This document shows positions 54,334 to 63,560 of a stretch of 64,000 nucleotides of DNA, in pieces (position 1 is the first letter of the stretch; each line of letters opens with the position of its first letter). The position numbers were made by a program, and so were the translations under genes. Below the pieces are notes generated by a model. It did not search any database. It saw only the letters and a list, made by a program, of their open reading frames with translations, and was not told the DNA's origin. The stretch comes from Phytohabitans flavus (GTDB lineage Bacteria; Actinomycetota; Actinomycetes; Mycobacteriales; Micromonosporaceae): contig NZ_AP022870.1 of assembly GCF_011764545.1 (NCBI RefSeq), forward strand, positions 5,130,001 to 5,194,000, read 5' to 3'.

Positions 54334-57090
54334 ATGATGGCGGGCGGCATTTGGGGAGGAACACATACGACAAGCAGCGCGGGAGGACGCCGGCCCGCGT
54401 TCACGGGGTGGGGAGGGCGGCCGACTGTGGTCACCACAGGCAGCGGCATACCGGAGGTCGCGGACGCGACTCCGGTGAAGACAAAGAAGCTCAAGCGCGG
54501 CGGCATCGTAACGATCGCCACCGTGCTTGGTTTGGTGGCCGCGATGGGCTTGACGGTCCTGGGCCTCGGCGCCGCGGACCACGCGGTGGCCAGCTACGAC
54601 GCCAGCTCATGGCTGTGGAGCTCACTGCGCAGCGAGATGGCCCGGGTCAACGGTGTGACCGGCCGGGTCGACACGCGACTACAGATCCCGCGTGGCCAGG
54701 GCCACCGCATGCAGGTGTCGCAGACCGACCGTTTCCTGATCCTGCGCGACCTCAACACCGGCCAGGTCAGCTCCCTCGACCTCGCCACGCTCCAGGTCAC
54801 CGCGACCACGAAGACGGTGGCCGGTGTGGGCGTGAGCGTGGCGTTGCAGGACGACAAGGCGTTCGTGGTCGACGCGGTGCAGGGCATCGTGCGCCAGCTC
54901 GACCCGCGCTCGCTTCAGCCGATCGGCGAGGCGGTGCACTACCCGCCGGGCATCACCGGCGGCGCGTTCGACGGCGGCGGCAGCCTGTGGGTGGCCGTGC
55001 CCAGCGAGGGCACGGTGTCCGCGGTGACCGCGGCGCCCCTGCCCGACGCGCCGGCCGCGTCCGGCGGCGCCGGCGGCAGCGGTCAGAGCCCGGCGATCGT
55101 GCGCACGGTCGACGTCGCCGACCCCAGCCACGACCTCACGATCTCCACGTTGGACGAGGGCGTCGCGGTCCTCAACCGCACCACCAAGACGCTGACCACG
55201 GTCAAGGGCGAGGACAAGCAGGCCACCCCGCTGACGATGGACGGGCTGGGCTCGCTGCCGCCGCGCACAAACGGGCCGCGGGTGCCGGTGACCGTGCCCG
55301 ACGCGCGTCACGTGTGGGTCGTCGGCCCCGACAAGGTGCAGGACTTCCAGGTGCCCGGCGAGGGCGCCAAGCTGGAGCCGGCGGTGGCCTGGGCCGGGCG
55401 TTTCTACGCCGCGGACGCCTCGACCGGCACGGTCTACGTGTTCGACGAAAACGGCCAGCTCGTCAACAAGATCGAGGTCAAGGACGCAAACGGGCCGCTG
55501 GAGCTCGAGGTCCGGGAAAACTACCTGTTCATCAACGCGCCGAATTCGCAGAACGCCACGGTGGTCGACGACAAGCACGAGGTGCACACCGTCGACAAGT
55601 ACGCGAACGACGTGCTCGGCGGTGACCCGCCGCCGCCTCCCCCGCCGCCGCCGGTGAAGAAGGACCCGCCGGTGGGCAAGCCGGGCGCGCCGCGCGACGT
55701 CATCGCGACCGGCGGCAACACCGAGGTGACGGTCGGCTGGCGCTCGGCCAACCCCAATGGCGCCGACATCACCAAGTACGTGGTGGAGGGTGACGGCAAG
55801 ACCATCGAGGTGGGGGCCAGCCAGCGCTCGGTGCGGATCACCGGCCTGGTCAACGGTCAGGAGTACCGGTTTACGGTCCGCGCGGTCAACGCCAAGGGCG
55901 CCGGGCCGGAAAAGGAGAGCAACCCGGTCGTGCCGACGTCCGAGGTGCCCGACCCGCCGGACAGCGTGACCGCCGAGGCCAAGCCGGACGGCACGGTCGT
56001 CGTGAAGTGGCCGGCCGCCAACGGGCAGGGCCTGGCCATCCGCAAGTACACGGTGACGGCCGTCGCCGCGGGCGCCGCCGCACCGGCTGGCGAGTCGACC
56101 TCGACCGAGCTCGTGGTGCCGGCCGGCGAGCTGGAGTATGGCAACCAGTACGCGTTCCAGGTCGTCTCGGTCAACGAGCGCGGCGGCGCGTCGAAGGAGT
56201 CGCCGGTCAGCAACAGCGTGGTGCCGTTCACGGTGCCGGACCGGCCGCCGGCGCTCGACGTGACCACGGTGCAGGGCAAGGCAGGCACGCTCAACGCCGT
56301 GTGGTCCGCCCCGGCGGAAAACGGCCGCACGATCACCAAGTACATCGTGGAGGCAGGCGGCAACCGCACCGAGGTCACCGGCACCAGCACCGAGATCGGC
56401 GGCCTCGGCGAGGGCGCCAACGTCACGGTCAAGGTGCGCGCGGTCAACGAGGCCGGCGAGGGCCCGGAGGCGACCGCGACCGGCCGTACTGTGGACAAGC
56501 CGTCGGTCACCGTTACCGGCAGCTCCGCCACGGTCACGTCGGTGACGGTCAACTTCACGATCAACGACGGCGGCGGCAACGCGACGTGCAGCCTCGACGT
56601 CGGCGGCAAGGTGCAGGGCGGCGGCTGCGACGCGATCACGGTCGGCGGGTTGACGCCAGGCACGGCCTACAACTTCACGGTCACCGTGACCAACGCCGCC
56701 GGCAGCACCACCGCTACTGGCAACCGCGCCACGCCGGCGGTCTTCGGCACATCTGTATGCGTCAACAACACCGCCAGCTCCGACCAGGGGCAGCACGTCT
56801 GGTGCAACAACCCGGACAACGCTATGGGCGTGTTCAATGGCACCAACATGGGCTCCGGTCAAGTCGGCCGGGGCACCAACGGCGGGCAGATCGAGGCGGT
56901 CTGCCACACCACGGGTGAGGGCATCAACGACTACGTCTACAACCCGGGCAAGATGGGCACCAGCCCGAACGACCGCACCAACGTGTGGATCCGCATCAAG
57001 TGGGGCGGCGGGGAAAAGTACATGTCGTTCGCCTGGTTCAACGTGGATGGCGTCGACAGGAACACCACCGGACCGCTGCCGGCCTGCTGA
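54334..57090 (+). CDS. Membrane-anchored beta-propeller and fibronectin type III protein
   Basis: Protein of 918 residues. A short cytoplasmic tail leads to a membrane helix at about residues 55-85 (GGIVTIATVLGLVAAMGLTV). Residues 100-420 are a beta-propeller (RMQVSQTDRFLILRDLNTGQ, HDLTISTLDEGVAVLNRTTK, WVVGPDKVQDFQV). A Pro linker follows, then about four Fn3 domains (KPGAPRDVIATGGNTEVTVG, VPDPPDSVTAEAKPDGTVVV, VPDRPPALDVTTVQGKAGTL) and a Cys-containing end (VCVNNTASSDQGQHVWCNNP). The start 54334 (ATG) has a weak ribosome-binding site; GTG 54427 with GGGGAGGG upstream is an alternative. Its TGA overlaps the MoxR ATG. It is probably the surface subunit of the operon. Confidence 0.9.
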   Translation: MMAGGIWGGTHTTSSAGGRRPAFTGWGGRPTVVTTGSGIPEVADATPVKTKKLKRGGIVTIATVLGLVAAMGLTVLGLGAADHAVASYDASSWLWSSLRSEMARVNGVTGRVDTRLQIPRGQGHRMQVSQTDRFLILRDLNTGQVSSLDLATLQVTATTKTVAGVGVSVALQDDKAFVVDAVQGIVRQLDPRSLQPIGEAVHYPPGITGGAFDGGGSLWVAVPSEGTVSAVTAAPLPDAPAASGGAGGSGQSPAIVRTVDVADPSHDLTISTLDEGVAVLNRTTKTLTTVKGEDKQATPLTMDGLGSLPPRTNGPRVPVTVPDARHVWVVGPDKVQDFQVPGEGAKLEPAVAWAGRFYAADASTGTVYVFDENGQLVNKIEVKDANGPLELEVRENYLFINAPNSQNATVVDDKHEVHTVDKYANDVLGGDPPPPPPPPPVKKDPPVGKPGAPRDVIATGGNTEVTVGWRSANPNGADITKYVVEGDGKTIEVGASQRSVRITGLVNGQEYRFTVRAVNAKGAGPEKESNPVVPTSEVPDPPDSVTAEAKPDGTVVVKWPAANGQGLAIRKYTVTAVAAGAAAPAGESTSTELVVPAGELEYGNQYAFQVVSVNERGGASKESPVSNSVVPFTVPDRPPALDVTTVQGKAGTLNAVWSAPAENGRTITKYIVEAGGNRTEVTGTSTEIGGLGEGANVTVKVRAVNEAGEGPEATATGRTVDKPSVTVTGSSATVTSVTVNFTINDGGGNATCSLDVGGKVQGGGCDAITVGGLTPGTAYNFTVTVTNAAGSTTATGNRATPAVFGTSVCVNNTASSDQGQHVWCNNPDNAMGVFNGTNMGSGQVGRGTNGGQIEAVCHTTGEGINDYVYNPGKMGTSPNDRTNVWIRIKWGGGEKYMSFAWFNVDGVDRNTTGPLPAC

Positions 57091-58177
57091 TGACCGCGAC
57101 CGTCAACCATCCGCAGACAGCGAGCCCACCCGAAGGGCTCACGCCGCAGCACGTCCAGGGCTTCGCCCAGCTGGCCGCGCGGCTTGCCGACAACATCGGC
57201 GCGGTCGTGCTCGGCAAGCCGCAGGTGGTGCGGCTGGCGCTGACCGCGCTGTTCGCCCAGGGGCACGTGCTGCTGGAGGACGTGCCCGGCGTCGGCAAGA
57301 CCACGCTCGCGCGGGCGATGGCGGCCACGATCCACGGGCAGTGGCGGCGTATCCAGTTCACGCCCGACCTGCTGCCCGCCGACGTGTCCGGCGTGACGAT
57401 CTTCAACCAGGCGACCCGGGGGTTCGAGTTCCACCCCGGGCCCGTCTTCGCCAACGTGGTGATCGCCGACGAGATCAACCGGGCCTCCCCAAGACCCAGT
57501 CAGCGCTGCTGGAGGTCATGGAGGAGCGCACCGTCACGGTCGACGGTGTGCGGCACCCGGTGCCCCGCCCGTTCCTTGTGGTGGCCACGCAAAACCCGGT
57601 CGAGATGGACGGCACGTACCGGCTGCCCGAGGCGCAGCTCGACCGCTTCCTGGTCAAGCTCTCGGTCGGCTACCCGAGTGAGGCGGTGGAGATCGAGGTG
57701 CTCCGCGGCGCGACGATGCGCTCGCCGGAGGCCCTTGAGGCGATCGCGGACACCAACACGATCGGCCAGATGGTCGCGATGGCGCAGCGGGTACACATCG
57801 CCGACCCGCTGTACGCGTACGCGGTCCGGCTCGCCACCGCCACCCGCAACCACCCGCAGGTGCGGGTCGGGGTGAGCCCACGTGGCGTGATCGCGCTGAC
57901 CCGCGCGGCGTGCGCGTACGCGCTGATCGAGGGGCGTGGCTTCGTGCTGCCCGAAGACATGAAGACGCTGCTGGGGCCGGTCTTCGCGCACCGCGTGCTG
58001 CTCACCTCCGACGCCCAGCTGCGCGGGGTCACCGCCGCCGACGTGCTCAACGACGCCATGGAGCAGGTCCCGGTCCCGCTCCCCAACGGCCCGCAAGGCC
58101 CGCCCCACCAGAACGGCACGGCCTACCAGGGCAGCCCCGGACAGTACGGGACGCCGGCCGGGCGCCACTCGGGCTAG
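57090..58177 (+). CDS. MoxR-family AAA+ ATPase, frame broken once
   Basis: ATPase of about 362 residues. Walker A is EDVPGVGKTTLARAM, the MoxR-typical FTPDLLPADVSGVTIFNQAT follows, Walker B is NVVIADEINRASPKTQSALL (after repair) and the sensor region is FLVVATQNPVEMDGTYRLPE. The frame breaks at the C4 run 57487-57490: as written EINRASPRPSQRC, with one more C EINRASPKTQSALLEVMEER. The length (3n+2) agrees. The ATG at 57090 overlaps the Fn3 gene stop. MoxR ATPases act as chaperones with DUF58/VWA proteins; the partner is the next gene. Confidence 0.93.
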
Positions 58178-58186
58178 GGATACCCG

Positions 58187-59315
58187 ATGCGCCTCACCCC
58201 CGCGGCGCCGGGCTGCTCGCCAGCGCGGCCGTGCTGCTCGCCGCCGGCTTCTGGTTCGGCTACCCGGAGCTGACGTTGCTGGGCAGCGCGGCGGCGATCG
58301 CGACCGGCTACGCGTTCGCGCACGCGGCGTGGCGCCCCGGGCTGTCCGTCAAGCGGGTCGCCGACCCGGACCGGGTGGCCCGCGGCGAGCCGGCCACGAT
58401 GACGCTCACCGTCCGCAACACCGGCCGCCTCGCCTCGGCCAGCCTCATCGCCGAGGACCGCTGCGGCGCCAGGCCGGTGGCCGTACCGTTGCTGCGGCTG
58501 CGCCCCGGCCACGACACCACAGTCAGCTACCCGGTGCCGACCCACCGCCGCGGCGTCATCGCGGTCGGGCCACTGCGCGTCACCCGACGCGACGCGCTCG
58601 GGCTTGTCTCGCTGGCCCGCTCGCACGGCGATACCGCCAACGTGTGGGTGCACCCGCGCATCCACCACCTCAATGCCGTACCCGCCGGCGTGGCCCGTAG
58701 CCTCGACGGCCGGCTCGACCGGGTGCCGCACGGCACGATCACGTTCGACTCGCTCCGGGAGTACGTGGTCGGCGACGAGCTGCGCCGCGTGCACTGGCGT
58801 ACCAGCGCCAAGGTCGGCGAGCTGATGGTGCGCGAGGATCTCGACACCTCGCTCCCCAGCTCGTCGTGCTGCTCGACGACCGCGTCTCGGCGCACCCTCG
58901 GGAGAGCGTCGACGAGACGTTCGAGTCGGCGTGCGAGGCGGCCGCCTCGGTGGTGGCCGCCGCCGTGCGGGAGGACATACCGGTCACCCTCCAGCTCGTC
59001 TCCGGGGGTGGGGGCACCGGCGACTTCCTCGACCGGCTGGCCGAGGCGCACCTGCACCGCGACGGCGACCTGCTCGCCGCCACCACCCGCCTGCGCCAGC
59101 AGCGCCTCGGCGACACGCTCGTCTTCCTCACCGGTCCGGGCGGCGGCGCCGAGTTGGGGCTGGTGGGCGCGCTGCGCGGGTCGTACCCGGCGGTGGTGGT
59201 CGGCATGTTCGGCTCGACCGACCCGACGCCGGCCGCCGTCGACGGCATGGTGGTGCTGGACGCCAAGGACGGCCCCGAGTTCGCCGCCGAGTGGGAGGGC
59301 GTCGAGCGCTGGTGA
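58187..59315 (+). CDS. DUF58 domain protein, frame broken twice
   Basis: Protein of about 377 residues with two N-terminal membrane helices (LLASAAVLLAAGFWFGYPEL and the next segment) and the DUF58 core: LDRVPHGTITFDSLREYVVG, DELRRVHWRTSAKVGELMVR. Breaks at the C5 run 58197-58201 and the C4 run 58854-58857 are each healed by one C: MRLTPRGAGLLASAAVL and EDLDTSLPQLVVLLDDRV. The length (3n+1) agrees with two missing bases. The usual VWA-like sequence DL-x-x-SL follows. It is the standard partner of MoxR. The stop overlaps the transglutaminase-like GTG (GTGA). Confidence 0.88.
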
Positions 59316-61534
59316 TCACTCGACTGGCAAAGGCCGCACCCGTACCCATCGTGCTCATGATCTTGATTGGGTTGAGCGGCGCGGCGCTCGCGCGGATCTA
59401 CGCGGGTCCGCTGCTCCCCCAGCTCGTCGTGGGCGCGGCGATCGGCTCAGTGGGTGTCAGCGCCGCCGCCCGCCGCATGCCGTCGTGGCTTGTCGCGCCG
59501 GTGTCGGTGGTCGCGATGGCGATCTACACGGCGGTCGCGCTGCGGCTGGCGGCCCAGCGCGCCGAGCTGCCCGGCGGGCTCGCCGAGATCGTCACCGACG
59601 CCGCGCGCAACGGCATCCCCCGCCTGCTCACCGCCATGATCCCGGTCGAGCCCACACCCGACACGGTGCTGGTGCCAGTGGTCGGCGCATGGCTGGCCGG
59701 GCTGGCCGCCACCGAGGTCGCGGTGCGGGCCGGGCGCGTGCTGGCCGGCTACCTGCCGCCGGCCGCGCTCTACGCCGGCGCCCTCTACGTCGTGGGTCCC
59801 AACGCCGAGGCCGCCGTGCTGCCGACGCTGGCGTTCGCGGCCGCCGCCGCGGCCGGGCTGGCGGTGACCGGTCGCCCGCCGTCGCCGGCGGCAGGCGAGA
59901 TCGCCGCGCCGGTCCGGGCGGCGATGCGGGTACGGGTGGCGGCCGGCGCCGCCGCTGGGCTGGCCGCGATCGTGGTACTGGCCGCGGTGGTCGGACCCTT
60001 CGTCGCCGGCCAGGTGAGCACAAGACCGGTCGACCCGCGCAAATACGTGCAGCCGCCGCAGGTGGACAGCCTCGACGAAAACCCGCTGATCCGCATCTCC
60101 GGCTGGGCGCTCAACCCCGACCAGCACCTGCTCGACGTGAGCTCGGAGCCGGGCGGGCCGGTACGGCTGCGGCTGGCGGTGCTCAACGACTACGACGGCA
60201 TCACCTGGCGGGTCGGCGCCACCTACCGCACCGCCGGCCGGGTGCTGCCCTCCCCCGCCGTCATCCCCGGCTCCACAGTGGACACCCTGCGGCAGCAGGT
60301 CACCATCGAGGACCTGACCGGGCGGCTACTGCCCACCGCGGCCACCCCGACGGCGATCGACGGGGCGCGCGTCGCGTACGACCCGGGCAGCGGCACGCTC
60401 ATCCGGCCCGAGGGCCTGCAATCCGGCCTGCGGTACACGGTCACGTCCACCCGCGAGCGGCCCGACCTCGGACTGCTCTCCGCCGCCGGCGTACCCTCCG
60501 GCCCGGCCGTGGCCCGCGTGCTGCGGGTCGGCGACGGGGTGCCGGAGCAGATCCAGCGCCTCGCCGACCAGATCGCCGACGAAAACGGCGCGCCGTACCA
60601 GCGGGCGGTGGCGATCGAGGAGTTCCTGGCCACCCACTACCGGCTCGTCGCCGACGCGCCGAGCGGCCACGCCTTCCCCAACCTGGGCTTCTTCCTCTTC
60701 GGACCGCGGGGCGGCGGCGGGCAGGAGGGCACGTCGGAGCAGTTCGCCGCGTCGTACGCGCTGCTGGGTCGCCTGATGGGCCTGCCGACCCGGGTGGTGG
60801 TCGGCTTCCAGTCCGCGAACGGCAGCGGGCCCGTGCGCGGCGCCGACGCGCTGGCCTGGCCGGAGGTGCTCTTCGAGGGCGTGGGCTGGGTGGCGTTCGA
60901 CCCGATGCCCAAGCCGGAAACCGACCCGCGGCCGGTCGAGGAAGACTTCAAGCCGCCCACCGAGCCGCCGAGCGAGCCACCCTCCGAGGCGCCCACCGCG
61001 TCCGCCGCCGCCAGCGCCTCCGCCGCCCCGGTCGCCGGGCAGGAAGGCGCCAGCGGCCGACCCACCGCCGCGATCGTGGCCGGCGGGCTGAGCACGCTGC
61101 TGGTACTGCTGATCGGCGGCAGTGCCGCGGTGATCCTGACCATGCGGCGCGGGCTGCGCCGCCGGCGCCTGGAGGTGGGGCCGCCGGCCGAGCGGGTGGC
61201 GGGCGCGTGGCTGGAGGTCAGCGACGCGCTACGGCTCGCCGGCCGCCCCGCCGGCCCGCACCTGGACGCCACCGAGGTCGCGGCGCACGCGCACGCGGCG
61301 GCGGAGGGGCGGCCCGGCAGCGGACTCCGGCCGGCCGCGCCCCCGATCGACGAGCTGGCCGAGCTGGTCAACCACGCGACCTTCGCCCCCTTCGCGACCG
61401 ACGAGGCCCAGGCGCGGCAGGCCAGCGCGCAGGCGGTGGCCTACGCGACGGACCTCCGCGCCCGCCGCTCCTGGTGGCGCCGCCTGCTGTGGTCACTGCA
61501 CCCCGGCCCGCTCCGCTGGCACAAACGCCGCTGA
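59312..61534 (+). CDS. TgpA-like transglutaminase-fold membrane protein, active site lost
   Basis: Protein of 740 residues: about six N-terminal helices (VLMILIGLSGAALARIYAGP, LLPQLVVGAAIGSVGVSAAA and others), an outer domain, and a C-terminal helix (AAIVAGGLSTLLVLLIGGSA) with a cytoplasmic tail. The outer part contains the transglutaminase core, but the nucleophile position is Ser475 (GTSEQFAASYALLGRLMG, normally G-x-C-E-Q-F) and the catalytic His position is Leu514 (ADALAWPEV, normally HAWPEV); Asp530 (FDPMP) is kept. It is therefore likely a non-catalytic scaffold. The start is GTG 59312, coupled to DUF58. Confidence 0.92.
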   Translation: MITRLAKAAPVPIVLMILIGLSGAALARIYAGPLLPQLVVGAAIGSVGVSAAARRMPSWLVAPVSVVAMAIYTAVALRLAAQRAELPGGLAEIVTDAARNGIPRLLTAMIPVEPTPDTVLVPVVGAWLAGLAATEVAVRAGRVLAGYLPPAALYAGALYVVGPNAEAAVLPTLAFAAAAAAGLAVTGRPPSPAAGEIAAPVRAAMRVRVAAGAAAGLAAIVVLAAVVGPFVAGQVSTRPVDPRKYVQPPQVDSLDENPLIRISGWALNPDQHLLDVSSEPGGPVRLRLAVLNDYDGITWRVGATYRTAGRVLPSPAVIPGSTVDTLRQQVTIEDLTGRLLPTAATPTAIDGARVAYDPGSGTLIRPEGLQSGLRYTVTSTRERPDLGLLSAAGVPSGPAVARVLRVGDGVPEQIQRLADQIADENGAPYQRAVAIEEFLATHYRLVADAPSGHAFPNLGFFLFGPRGGGGQEGTSEQFAASYALLGRLMGLPTRVVVGFQSANGSGPVRGADALAWPEVLFEGVGWVAFDPMPKPETDPRPVEEDFKPPTEPPSEPPSEAPTASAAASASAAPVAGQEGASGRPTAAIVAGGLSTLLVLLIGGSAAVILTMRRGLRRRRLEVGPPAERVAGAWLEVSDALRLAGRPAGPHLDATEVAAHAHAAAEGRPGSGLRPAAPPIDELAELVNHATFAPFATDEAQARQASAQAVAYATDLRARRSWWRRLLWSLHPGPLRWHKRR

Positions 61535-61545
61535 CCTTTAACGCT

Positions 61546-61612
61546 TTGAGCTACCGCGACGTCCGCGGTGGTCCAGACCGCTGCTCCCGCGGCCTCACCC
61601 TCCGCGCTACAC
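61546..61612 (+). repeat. Dispersed palindromic element, copy A
   Basis: About 67 bases starting TTGAGCTACCGCGACGTCCG and ending CCTCCGCGCTACAC. It contains an internal hairpin CCGCG-ACGTC-CGCGG. It is directly after the transglutaminase-like gene and is inverted relative to copy B, 500 bases away. Confidence 0.8.
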
Positions 61613-62113
61613 GATCCCGGCCTGGCCGGCCTGCGGGGTCGAGCGGCGTTAGGCGCAGACCCAGGTTCTGATCAGGGCGCCACACGCCCTGTCGGGTCCG
61701 TCCGCGGCGAGGCGAACCCCTGATCGCGTCGCGAGCCGTGATCAGCCCGGCAGGCGGCCGGCCGCGCGCTCGCACGGCCGGCCGGAGCCGACTCGCCCGG
61801 CGCACCGGGCTGGGCGCGTCCGTGCGCCCAGCTTGAGAGGTCCGCGCAGAGCGCACCAGGTCCGCCGAGCTTGGCGCAGTGTGGTTGTGCCCTCCCATCC
61901 CGGGTCCGCCTGCCGCCAGAGCGGCGCTTTCTGGCCATTTGTCCGTTGACCGCAGGGTCCGAGCCGGCCCTCTCAACAGATCGTGGTATGCAACTGTCCC
62001 TATCACGGCAGTTCCGTACCATGATCTGCTTTCGCCGCCGCGAAAGGCGGGCATTTCGGTCGCGCTGGCCGCGTGGGTGGCCTGCGCCGCCCGAATCCCG
62101 CCGGAGGGAAAGG
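61613..62113. other. Segment bounded by inverted copies A and B
   Basis: No supported gene. It contains two strong hairpins: AGATCGTGGTATGCAACTG (61978-61996) pairs at 16 of 19 positions with 62009-62027, and CTTTCGC (62029-62035) pairs perfectly with GCGAAAG (62040-62046). This gives the segment the look of a small non-autonomous element. Confidence 0.5.
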
Positions 62114-62182
62114 GTGTGAAGCGCGGAGGGTGAGGCCGCGGGAGCGACGGTCTGGACCACCGCGGACGTCGCGGTAGCTCAG
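62114..62182 (-). repeat. Dispersed palindromic element, copy B (inverted)
   Basis: On the minus strand it reads CTGAGCTACCGCGACGTCCG and continues to CCTCCGCGCTTCACAC, differing from copy A at a few positions. It closes the inverted-repeat-bounded segment. Confidence 0.8.
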
Positions 62183-62263
62183 ATTCGAAATGCTGGCAGC
62201 CCACACGGTGTCAGGGTCAAGACGCCCGCGAGATGGGGGTGCGTGACGGAGAGATCCCACTAA

Positions 62264-62279
62264 GTTAGGCTTCCCTAAC
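62264..62279 (+). promoter_or_regulatory. Palindrome abutting the DUF3159 start
   Basis: GTTAGG-CTTC-CCTAAC is a perfect six-base inverted repeat ending one base before the ATG. Its TTAGG/CCTAA ends recall the iron box bound by DtxR/IdeR, but the spacing differs from the 19-base consensus, so the resemblance is only partial. Confidence 0.4.
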
Positions 62280-62951
62280 ATGAGGGACGAGTCGCTCGCT
62301 GACCTGCTGGGAGGCAGGCGCGGGGCGGTGGACGCGACGGTACCGCCGCTCGCGTTCGTCGCTGGTTGGCTCGCGACCGGCCAGTCGCTGTGGGGCGGCG
62401 TGGTCGCCGCGCTCGTCGCCGGCGCCGCCGTGGCGGTGTGGCGGATGTCCCGTGGCGCCCGGCCCGGTGCCGCGTTCGTCGGGCTGCTGGCCGTCTGCGT
62501 GGCCGCGCTGATCGCGGTCCGCACCGGCCGCGCCGCCGACTTCTTCCTGCTCCAGCTCGTCTCGAACGCCGCCAGCGCCCTCGTCTGGGCGCTCAGCATC
62601 GCTCTGCGCTGGCCCCTGCTCGGCGTGATCGTCGGCGTGGTGCTGCGGCAGCGCACGAGGTGGCGGCGCGACCCGGACCTGCTGCGCGCCTACGGCCGGG
62701 CAAGCTGGATCTGGGTCCTCCAGTACGCGATCCGCCTCGCCGTCTTCCTCCCGCTCTACGCCGCCGACCAGGTCGCCGCGCTGGGCGTGGCCCGGGCCGC
62801 GCTGACCTGGCCGCTGATCGCCGCCTGCCTCGCGGTGAGCTGGTGGGTGATCCGCCGCTCGCTGCCCCCGGACCACCCGGGCCTGCGCCACCCGGTCACG
62901 CCCGCGCCGTCTGACGAGATCTCCGAGGCCCGCCAGAACACAAAGATTTGA
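62280..62951 (+). CDS. DUF3159 family membrane protein
   Basis: Membrane protein of 223 residues with about five helices: TVPPLAFVAGWLATGQSLWG, VVAALVAGAAVAVWRMSRGA, GAAFVGLLAVCVAALIAVRT, ASALVWALSIALRWPLLGVI and AALTWPLIAACLAVSWWVIR. The motif RDPDLLRAYGRASWIWVLQY is typical of DUF3159. Function unknown. The start is ATG 62280, with no Shine-Dalgarno sequence because a palindrome lies there, so the transcript may be leaderless. The stop TGA (62949-62951) lies inside repeat copy C. Confidence 0.9.
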   Translation: MRDESLADLLGGRRGAVDATVPPLAFVAGWLATGQSLWGGVVAALVAGAAVAVWRMSRGARPGAAFVGLLAVCVAALIAVRTGRAADFFLLQLVSNAASALVWALSIALRWPLLGVIVGVVLRQRTRWRRDPDLLRAYGRASWIWVLQYAIRLAVFLPLYAADQVAALGVARAALTWPLIAACLAVSWWVIRRSLPPDHPGLRHPVTPAPSDEISEARQNTKI

Positions 62952-63015
62952 GCTACCGCGACGTCCGCGGTGGTCCGGACCGTCGCTCCCGCGGCCTCAC
63001 CCTCCGCGGTTCACA
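62948..63015 (+). repeat. Dispersed palindromic element, copy C
   Basis: TTGAGCTACCGCGACGTCCG to CCTCCGCGGTTCACAA, nearly identical to copies A and B. It includes the perfect palindrome GGTCCGGACC. It overlaps the stop codon of the DUF3159 gene and lies 18 bases before the NUDIX start. Confidence 0.8.
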
Positions 63016-63032
63016 ACCCTAAAATCTGGATC

Positions 63033-63560
63033 GTGGTCGACGAGCAGCCGCTTTCCGCGGACGAGATCCTGGACGTGGTGGACGAGCACGACGTGGTGGT
63101 CGGGCAGGCGCCGAGGCGGGAGGTGTACGCGAACCGGCTGCGCCACCGGGCTACCTTCGTGCTGGCCCGCGACCCGGACGGGCAGATCTTCGTGCATCGC
63201 CGGACCGCCCGGAAGCTCGTCTTCCCGTCGCTGTACGACATGTTCGTCGGCGGGGTCCTCGGCGCGGGCGAGACATACGACGCGGCCGCCCAGCGCGAGG
63301 CGGCCGAGGAGCTGGGCGTCGACGGACTGGCCGCGCCTACCCCGCTCTTCAAGTTCCTCTACGAGACACCGGCGCACACCTGGTGGTCGGCGGTCTACGA
63401 GGTACGGGTCGACGGGCCGGTGCGGCCGCAGCCGGAGGAGGTCGACTGGTATGCCTTCCTCCCCGAAGACGAGCTGCACCGGCGCCTGACCGAGTGGGAG
63501 TGGGTCCCGGACGGCTTCGAGGCCTACCGCCGGCTGCGGGAGTTCCGCAGCCAAAGTTAG
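63033..63560 (+). CDS. NUDIX hydrolase (YfcD-like)
   Basis: Hydrolase of 175 residues. The Nudix box is GGVLGAGETYDAAAQREAAE followed by ELGVDG (G-x5-E-x7-REUxEExGU). The N-terminus has VDEHDVVVGQAPRREVYANR and RHRATFVLARDPDGQIFVHR, the pattern of isopentenyl-diphosphate isomerase-like YfcD proteins. It probably cleaves a nucleoside diphosphate derivative. The start is GTG 63033, just after repeat C; the longer open frame reads through the repeat and is not real. The stop overlaps the convergent YiaA/B gene by three bases. Confidence 0.93.
   Translation: MVDEQPLSADEILDVVDEHDVVVGQAPRREVYANRLRHRATFVLARDPDGQIFVHRRTARKLVFPSLYDMFVGGVLGAGETYDAAAQREAAEELGVDGLAAPTPLFKFLYETPAHTWWSAVYEVRVDGPVRPQPEEVDWYAFLPEDELHRRLTEWEWVPDGFEAYRRLREFRSQS

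Noticed and set aside
54679..56907. 742-codon minus-strand frame opposite the Fn3 gene
   Set aside because: Antisense shadow with no domain pattern; the plus strand encodes a clear propeller/Fn3 protein.
57910..61671. 1253-codon plus-strand frame across MoxR, DUF58 and transglutaminase genes
   Set aside because: Low-complexity Arg/Ala/Gly translation in most of its length, lying in the wrong frame over well-recognised genes.
62970..63032. N-terminal extension of the NUDIX gene
   Set aside because: The extra codons come from repeat copy C and have no homology to the family.
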